The notes beneath the pieces were generated by a model. That model worked only from the letters and a program-made list of their open reading frames with translations, was not told where the DNA came from and did no database searches. The position numbers and the translations under genes are program-made. Shown piece after piece: positions 33,214-36,963 of a stretch of 36,963 bases of DNA (positions are counted from its first letter, which is position 1; the number at the start of each line of letters is the position of its first letter). The DNA comes from Aerococcus sp. (GTDB lineage: Bacteria > Bacillota > Bacilli > Lactobacillales > Aerococcaceae), in NCBI GenBank assembly GCA_022768285.1, contig JALEMJ010000017.1:1-36963 (forward strand), read 5' to 3'.

Positions 33214-33849
33214 TCAGATTTTATCACGTAAATCCTGATTAATCTGATTGTAAAGCGAATCTACACGTTCTAGCGTATCTGATTGCTTATCATCAATTAG
33301 ATCTAAATACTTCGCTTTTGTTTCTGCGTCGTCAATGCCTCTAACATTGATGTAGAGATCTGTAATGTTACCTAAGTAGGCGGAACGTAACATTTGCACA
33401 CCTACTGCCAAATCACTAATGATATTTTTCTTAATATGCGGCAAAAGCTCCTGCGCAAGTGCAATGGCTTTTTCTGCATTTTCTTTTAATGTGACTTGCG
33501 GTTCTATAGCGCGTATGGTGCCTTTTTGAATGGCATTGTGGCGTTTAGCTTTCTCTTCATCAGTCGACTTGGGAAGTTTGAAAGCATCAGACAGTGGTTC
33601 AAACGCTTTAATATCTTCGTCAATTAATGCGACAAATTCATCTTTGTAAGTTTCGAGCTGCGAAATACTGCGATTGATTTTTTCCTGAACGTCGCTATTT
33701 TTCTTCGCATTGCGCGAAAATTTGATTGCCATTAGTATGCTACTAACGCCCAGTGCAGCACTGAGGGCGGCAGCAGAGCCGCCACCAGGAGTAGAGGCTT
33801 CAGCTGCTAATTCATCAACAAATGTTGTAATTTGCGTATCTTTCAACAT
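33214..33849 (-). CDS. Cyclodeaminase/cyclohydrolase family protein (FTCD_C type)
   Basis: A 211-residue all-helical protein of the formiminotransferase-cyclodeaminase C-terminal family, which also contains methenyl-tetrahydrofolate cyclohydrolase FchA. The signature STPGGGSAAALSAALG (residues 19-34) is intact, and SDLAVGVQMLRSAYLGNITDLYINVRGI also fits. It likely acts on a formimino- or methenyl-tetrahydrofolate. The usual neighbours (formiminotransferase, histidine-degradation or folate genes) are absent, so the role is uncertain. GAGGAGA lies before the ATG. The only upstream DNA is a 76-nt gap holding the murA terminator, so its promoter is unclear. Confidence 0.85.
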   Translation of the reverse strand: MLKDTQITTFVDELAAEASTPGGGSAAALSAALGVSSILMAIKFSRNAKKNSDVQEKINRSISQLETYKDEFVALIDEDIKAFEPLSDAFKLPKSTDEEKAKRHNAIQKGTIRAIEPQVTLKENAEKAIALAQELLPHIKKNIISDLAVGVQMLRSAYLGNITDLYINVRGIDDAETKAKYLDLIDDKQSDTLERVDSLYNQINQDLRDKI

Positions 33850-33872
33850 TTTAATCTCTCCTCACAGTGATT

Positions 33873-33910
33873 AAAAAAGGTTGCTCTTCATATCTTGAGC
33901 AACCTTTTTT
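33873..33910 (-). terminator. Terminator after murA
   Basis: AAAAAAGGTTGCTC (33873-33886) pairs with GAGCAACCTTTTTT (33897-33910), a perfect 14-bp stem. It lies between murA and the cyclodeaminase gene on the same strand, so it ends murA transcription or attenuates read-through. Confidence 0.88.
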
Positions 33911-33925
33911 GGTTCATATATCATA

Positions 33926-35236
33926 CTAAGCTTGTTTAACATCAGATTCTGCAACATATTTTTCAGACTCATTGACGTCAACACGTCCAATTTTGGCGCC
34001 CAATTGACGCAACTTATCTTCAATATGGTAGTACCCACGATCAAGATACTGTAAGTTCGTCACTCGCGTAATACCTTCAGCGCGCAGACCGGCAATAATC
34101 AGGGCAGCTGCAGCTCTCAAATCCGTAGCTGCAACGATTGTCCCCTGTAATTTCGTAGGACCTTCGATTGTTGCGGTATCTCCTGAAACAGCAAATTCTG
34201 CATTCATACGACGTAATTCCTCGAGGTGCATGAAACGATTTTCAAATACTGTTTCTTTCATCTTGGAAGTACCATCCGCAAGAATTTGCAAAATGGTCAT
34301 TTGCGACTGTAAATCGGTTGGAAAGCCTGGATAAGGTAACGTCTTCACATCGACAGGATTAATTGTCTCAGATCCGATCACACGAATGCCGTTTTTCTCA
34401 TCAATCACCTGGGCTCCTGCTTCGCGCAACTTCGAAATCAACGGTAAGTTGTGTTCAGCAATCGCATCTTCGATGAAAACATCGCCCTGTGTAGCTGCAG
34501 CAGCAATCATAAAAGTACCAGCTTCGATGCGGTCCGGAATAACTACGTGTTCCACACCGTGTAGCTTAGAAACACCCTCAACGTGGATTTCATCAGTACC
34601 TGCACCGGTGATCTTAGCGCCCATCTGGTTCAAGTAGTTGACCAAGTCGACAATTTCTGGTTCTTTCGCAACATTTTCGATAATGGTTGTCCCTTTGGCG
34701 AGAGTTGCAGCCATGACAATATTCTCTGTTGCACCGACACTTGGAAAATCTAAGTAAATGTGCGCACCATGTAATTCATCCGCAAAAGCTTCCACATAAC
34801 CGTATTCCGTATTAACTGTCGCACCTAAAGCTTCAAAACCTTTAGTGTGGAGATCAATCGGGCGTGAACCGATAGCGCATCCACCCGGCATAGCCACTTT
34901 AACATGACCGAAGCGTGCTAATAGCGGTCCCATCACAACAATGGACGCGCGCATTTTACTGACGTATTCAAACGGTGCATCTGTGCTCAACTCACCAGTT
35001 GCATCCGTTGTAATTGTATTATTCTCTTCGTCAAACGACACTTTGACGCCTAAATATTCTAGGACATGATTCATTAAATAAACGTCGGAGAAAAGCGGCG
35101 CATTGCTAATATAGCTCTTGCCTTCAGAAGCTAACAGACTGGCCGCTTGAATTGGAAGTACAGCATTTTTTGCACCATCAACAGTTACCGTTCCCTTCAA
35201 ACGCTGACCACCCTGTATCATCATCTGCTCTGTCAT
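33926..35236 (-). CDS. murA: UDP-N-acetylglucosamine 1-carboxyvinyltransferase MurA
   Basis: A 436-residue cytoplasmic enzyme that adds enolpyruvate to UDP-GlcNAc, the first committed step of peptidoglycan synthesis and the target of fosfomycin. It has GAKNAVLPI near the N-terminus (Lys23-Asn24), the active-site loop [13 protein letters not shown] with Cys120 (equivalent to E. coli Cys115), [26 protein letters not shown], and the C-terminal [13 protein letters not shown]. Firmicutes often carry two MurA paralogues; which one this is cannot be told. It sits 29 nt downstream of upp on the same strand and is probably co-transcribed with it. Confidence 0.95.
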   Translation of the reverse strand: MTEQMMIQGGQRLKGTVTVDGAKNAVLPIQAASLLASEGKSYISNAPLFSDVYLMNHVLEYLGVKVSFDEENNTITTDATGELSTDAPFEYVSKMRASIVVMGPLLARFGHVKVAMPGGCAIGSRPIDLHTKGFEALGATVNTEYGYVEAFADELHGAHIYLDFPSVGATENIVMAATLAKGTTIIENVAKEPEIVDLVNYLNQMGAKITGAGTDEIHVEGVSKLHGVEHVVIPDRIEAGTFMIAAAATQGDVFIEDAIAEHNLPLISKLREAGAQVIDEKNGIRVIGSETINPVDVKTLPYPGFPTDLQSQMTILQILADGTSKMKETVFENRFMHLEELRRMNAEFAVSGDTATIEGPTKLQGTIVAATDLRAAAALIIAGLRAEGITRVTNLQYLDRGYYHIEDKLRQLGAKIGRVDVNESEKYVAESDVKQA

Positions 35237-35265
35237 CTTTTTAAATCACCTTTCATCTTTAAGGA

Positions 35266-35901
35266 TTACAGTGTTCCAAATAGACGATCACCAGCATCAC
35301 CTAATCCTGGTAGAATGTACCAATCCTCATTCAAGCGTTCATCTAGCGCTGCAGTATAAATATCCACGTCTGGATAATGTTCTTGTAGAGCTTTAACGCC
35401 TTCCGGTGCAGACACTAGGCATAGGAATTTAATGTTCTCTGGTTTCACATTGCGTTTCTCTAATGCTTCAATTGCTAATAACGCACTCCCACCAGTTGCT
35501 AACATTGGATCAACGACAAATACTTGACGTTCATCAATATCTGCTGGCATTTTAAAGAAATATTCCTGTGGCTCAGCTGTTTCTTCATCGCGGAACATAC
35601 CAATATGTCCCACTTTAGCTGCTGGAACCAAGGTTAACATACCGTCAACCATCCCAAGACCGGCACGAAGGATTGGTGCGATCGCCATTTTTTTACCTGC
35701 AATCATTTTCTGTTTTGTCTCAGTCATCGGTGTTTTCACCGTAACTTCTTCAAGAGGTAAATCAGAAGTGGCCTCATAACCAATAAACAGTGTAATTTCA
35801 TTCACTAATTCTCTGAAATCCTTAGATCCCAATTCCTCATCACGAAGTAATGCCAATTTATGCTGTACTAACGGATGATCAATAACATGTAATTCTCCCA
35901 T
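35266..35901 (-). CDS. upp: Uracil phosphoribosyltransferase
   Basis: A 211-residue enzyme converting uracil and PRPP to UMP in pyrimidine salvage. Features are the N-terminal [31 protein letters not shown], the PRPP-binding loop [19 protein letters not shown], and the C-terminal [16 protein letters not shown] that binds uracil. The length is the family norm (~209). It has its own -10 TATAAT at 35994-35999 overlapped by an inverted repeat. In many Bacilli upp is followed by the F-type ATP synthase operon; here murA follows directly. Confidence 0.96.
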   Translation of the reverse strand: MGELHVIDHPLVQHKLALLRDEELGSKDFRELVNEITLFIGYEATSDLPLEEVTVKTPMTETKQKMIAGKKMAIAPILRAGLGMVDGMLTLVPAAKVGHIGMFRDEETAEPQEYFFKMPADIDERQVFVVDPMLATGGSALLAIEALEKRNVKPENIKFLCLVSAPEGVKALQEHYPDVDIYTAALDERLNEDWYILPGLGDAGDRLFGTL

Positions 35902-35985
35902 GATTTACCCCTTATTTCTCTTTCTGCTCAACAATAGACAAAAATTTTTCACAATATGACTCATTTTCATCATTACTGATAGAAT

Positions 35986-36006
35986 AACACGAAATTATAT
36001 CGTGTT
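35986..36006. promoter_or_regulatory. Inverted repeat over the upp -10 element
   Basis: AACACGA (35986-35992) and TCGTGTT (36000-36006) are perfect 7-bp arms around 7 nt that contain the minus-strand -10 TATAAT (35994-35999). A possible -35 is TTGAAC (36019-36024, 19-nt spacing). Most of the repeat lies upstream of the expected start, which favours a protein operator over an RNA structure. It fits neither the PurR box nor the Rex consensus that I know. Confidence 0.55.
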
Positions 36007-36022
36007 TCAAGGATATCTGTTC

Positions 36023-36053
36023 AAAAAAATAGCGATTCTTTCTCAAGAATCGC
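36023..36053 (-). terminator. Terminator of the Sua5/YwlC gene
   Basis: GCGATTCTT (36032-36040) pairs perfectly with AAGAATCGC (36045-36053). The A7 run at 36023-36029 gives the U-tract on the minus transcript. It isolates upp from the upstream gene. Confidence 0.85.
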
Positions 36054-36067
36054 ATAACAGCGCCTTT

Positions 36068-36963
36068 TTAGCCGCTTACTTTTTTTATAGTACTAGCAGC
36101 TTTCATCAAACGATTACGGTATGCTTGATTACCCTCATGATCAGGTAATAATTCAATAATTAAAGTTGTGATATTCGGTTCGTCATCGAATGCGCGCAAT
36201 GCCGAAAATAATTGCTGAGTGGCTGACGGCGCATCTGCACCGAGTGAGAATGTTGCATTCGATATATTAAGGTCAGACAATACCCCATCAGTTGCTGCGA
36301 TTGCAGTTGTTGCGCTATCATGCTTAGCAATTTCATCCGTAATTTGGCTTTTTTCGACAGCAATAACGTCCATATCTGGGCTGTAATGGCGGTATTTCAT
36401 GCCAGGTGCTTTAGGCGTTTCGTCCTTTCCTAATACTTGACGCTTTTCTGAAATATGAACTTCTGGAACAGCTGTTTCAATCATCGCCTTCGTGTAGTAG
36501 CCGGGGCGTAAGATATAAATCTCTTCATCGCTAAGGTCGATAACTGTCGACTCCACTCCAATACGTGTTGACTGACTCGATAGAACACCGGCAATTTTAC
36601 CATCGAAATCATGCATGACGTGCGCAACAGTCGTTGGACTTGGCTTTCCAGATAAATTGGCAGATGGGCCAACCAGTGGAAAGCCTGTTTTTTCAATTAA
36701 TTTCAACGTCAAGGGGTGATCGGGCATGCGAATACCGACCGTTGACAAGCCACCAGTCACCGTTTTATTAAATACGCCCGATTTTACCGGCAACACCATT
36801 GTTAACGGTCCTGGCCACAAACGATCAGCTAGCTTTTCAATGATATGTATGCGCTCTTCTGATACATCATCAATATAGTCTTTCCACGTCTCTTTATTAT
36901 GGATATGGACAATCAACGGATTATCGGACGGACGCCCTTTGACTTGATATACACGCTTCACTG
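36068..36963 (-). CDS. ywlC: L-threonylcarbamoyladenylate synthase (Sua5/YwlC), 5' end outside window
   Basis: The frame runs off the right edge, so the N-terminus is missing; about 298 residues are visible. The enzyme makes threonylcarbamoyl-AMP from Thr, bicarbonate and ATP for the t6A modification of tRNA. The core reads KGRPSDNPLIVHI, LADRLWPGPLTMVLP, TVGIRMPDHPL, GFPLVGPSANLSGKPSPTT and ESTVIDLS. The C-terminal extension begins with APGMKYRHYSPD, the linker that separates long Sua5-type proteins from short TsaC. The GTG near the edge (36961) is internal, since family members carry about 30-50 more residues before this point. Confidence 0.92.
   Translation of the reverse strand, partial: VKRVYQVKGRPSDNPLIVHIHNKETWKDYIDDVSEERIHIIEKLADRLWPGPLTMVLPVKSGVFNKTVTGGLSTVGIRMPDHPLTLKLIEKTGFPLVGPSANLSGKPSPTTVAHVMHDFDGKIAGVLSSQSTRIGVESTVIDLSDEEIYILRPGYYTKAMIETAVPEVHISEKRQVLGKDETPKAPGMKYRHYSPDMDVIAVEKSQITDEIAKHDSATTAIAATDGVLSDLNISNATFSLGADAPSATQQLFSALRAFDDEPNITTLIIELLPDHEGNQAYRNRLMKAASTIKKVSG

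Noticed and set aside
1-36963. CRISPR array, insertion sequence, prophage, tRNA or rRNA
   Set aside because: No spaced repeats, transposase or integrase frames, terminal repeats or RNA-gene sequences were recognised anywhere in the window.

Overview
The window looks like a chromosomal segment from a low-GC Gram-positive bacterium of the Lactobacillales. Supporting signs are AGGAGG-type ribosome sites with ATG/GTG/TTG starts, TATAAT promoters, a perfect CodY box, a type II nucleoside deoxyribosyltransferase, tandem BrnQ carriers and a V-type (Ntp) ATPase operon. An Aerococcaceae- or Carnobacteriaceae-like host is my guess, but the sequence alone does not fix the genus. I saw no tRNA, rRNA, insertion sequence, prophage or CRISPR array. 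Both window ends cut genes.

Layout, left to right. Positions 1-2258 hold two tandem 3-hydroxyacyl-CoA dehydrogenase-family genes. The first is cut by the window edge and the second is broken by a 5-nt insertion in its dinucleotide-binding motif. A DAACS amino acid symporter (2494-3720) converges on a UvrA-like ABC protein (3786-6047, minus). After a long AT-rich spacer comes an apparent operon of a CPA-type transporter, a cytoplasmic Cys-type sulfatase and a formylglycine-generating enzyme (6686-10601). Two tandem brnQ genes follow (10828-13576), the first with a perfect CodY box upstream. A nucleoside deoxyribosyltransferase (minus) is divergent from a nine-gene V-type ATPase operon (14396-22882) in the order F-C-I-K-G-E-A-B-D.

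Next are two phosphoglycerate-mutase-family genes: a variant lacking the catalytic Glu, then a canonical gpmA. A minus-strand block (24496-30091) encodes a heterodimeric ABC exporter, an M18 aminopeptidase and a histidine phosphatase. A plus-strand acidic lipoprotein converges on a glutathionyl-hydroquinone-reductase-like protein, which is divergent from a GltS-type glutamate symporter. The right end, all minus strand, holds a cyclodeaminase-family gene, murA, upp and the 3' part of a Sua5/YwlC gene.

Themes. Several genes occur as tandem paralogues (dehydrogenase, brnQ, phosphoglycerate mutase). The upp-murA junction is only 29 nt, although in many Bacilli the F-type ATP synthase operon lies between these genes. 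With a V-type ATPase operon of clostridial-looking organisation about 11 kb away, this suggests ATPase replacement in this lineage. The sulfatase operon, with a transporter that lacks the usual acidic pair, is the most unusual accessory module. Three inverted repeats, two covering promoter -10 elements and one in a leader, are candidate operators of unknown regulators.
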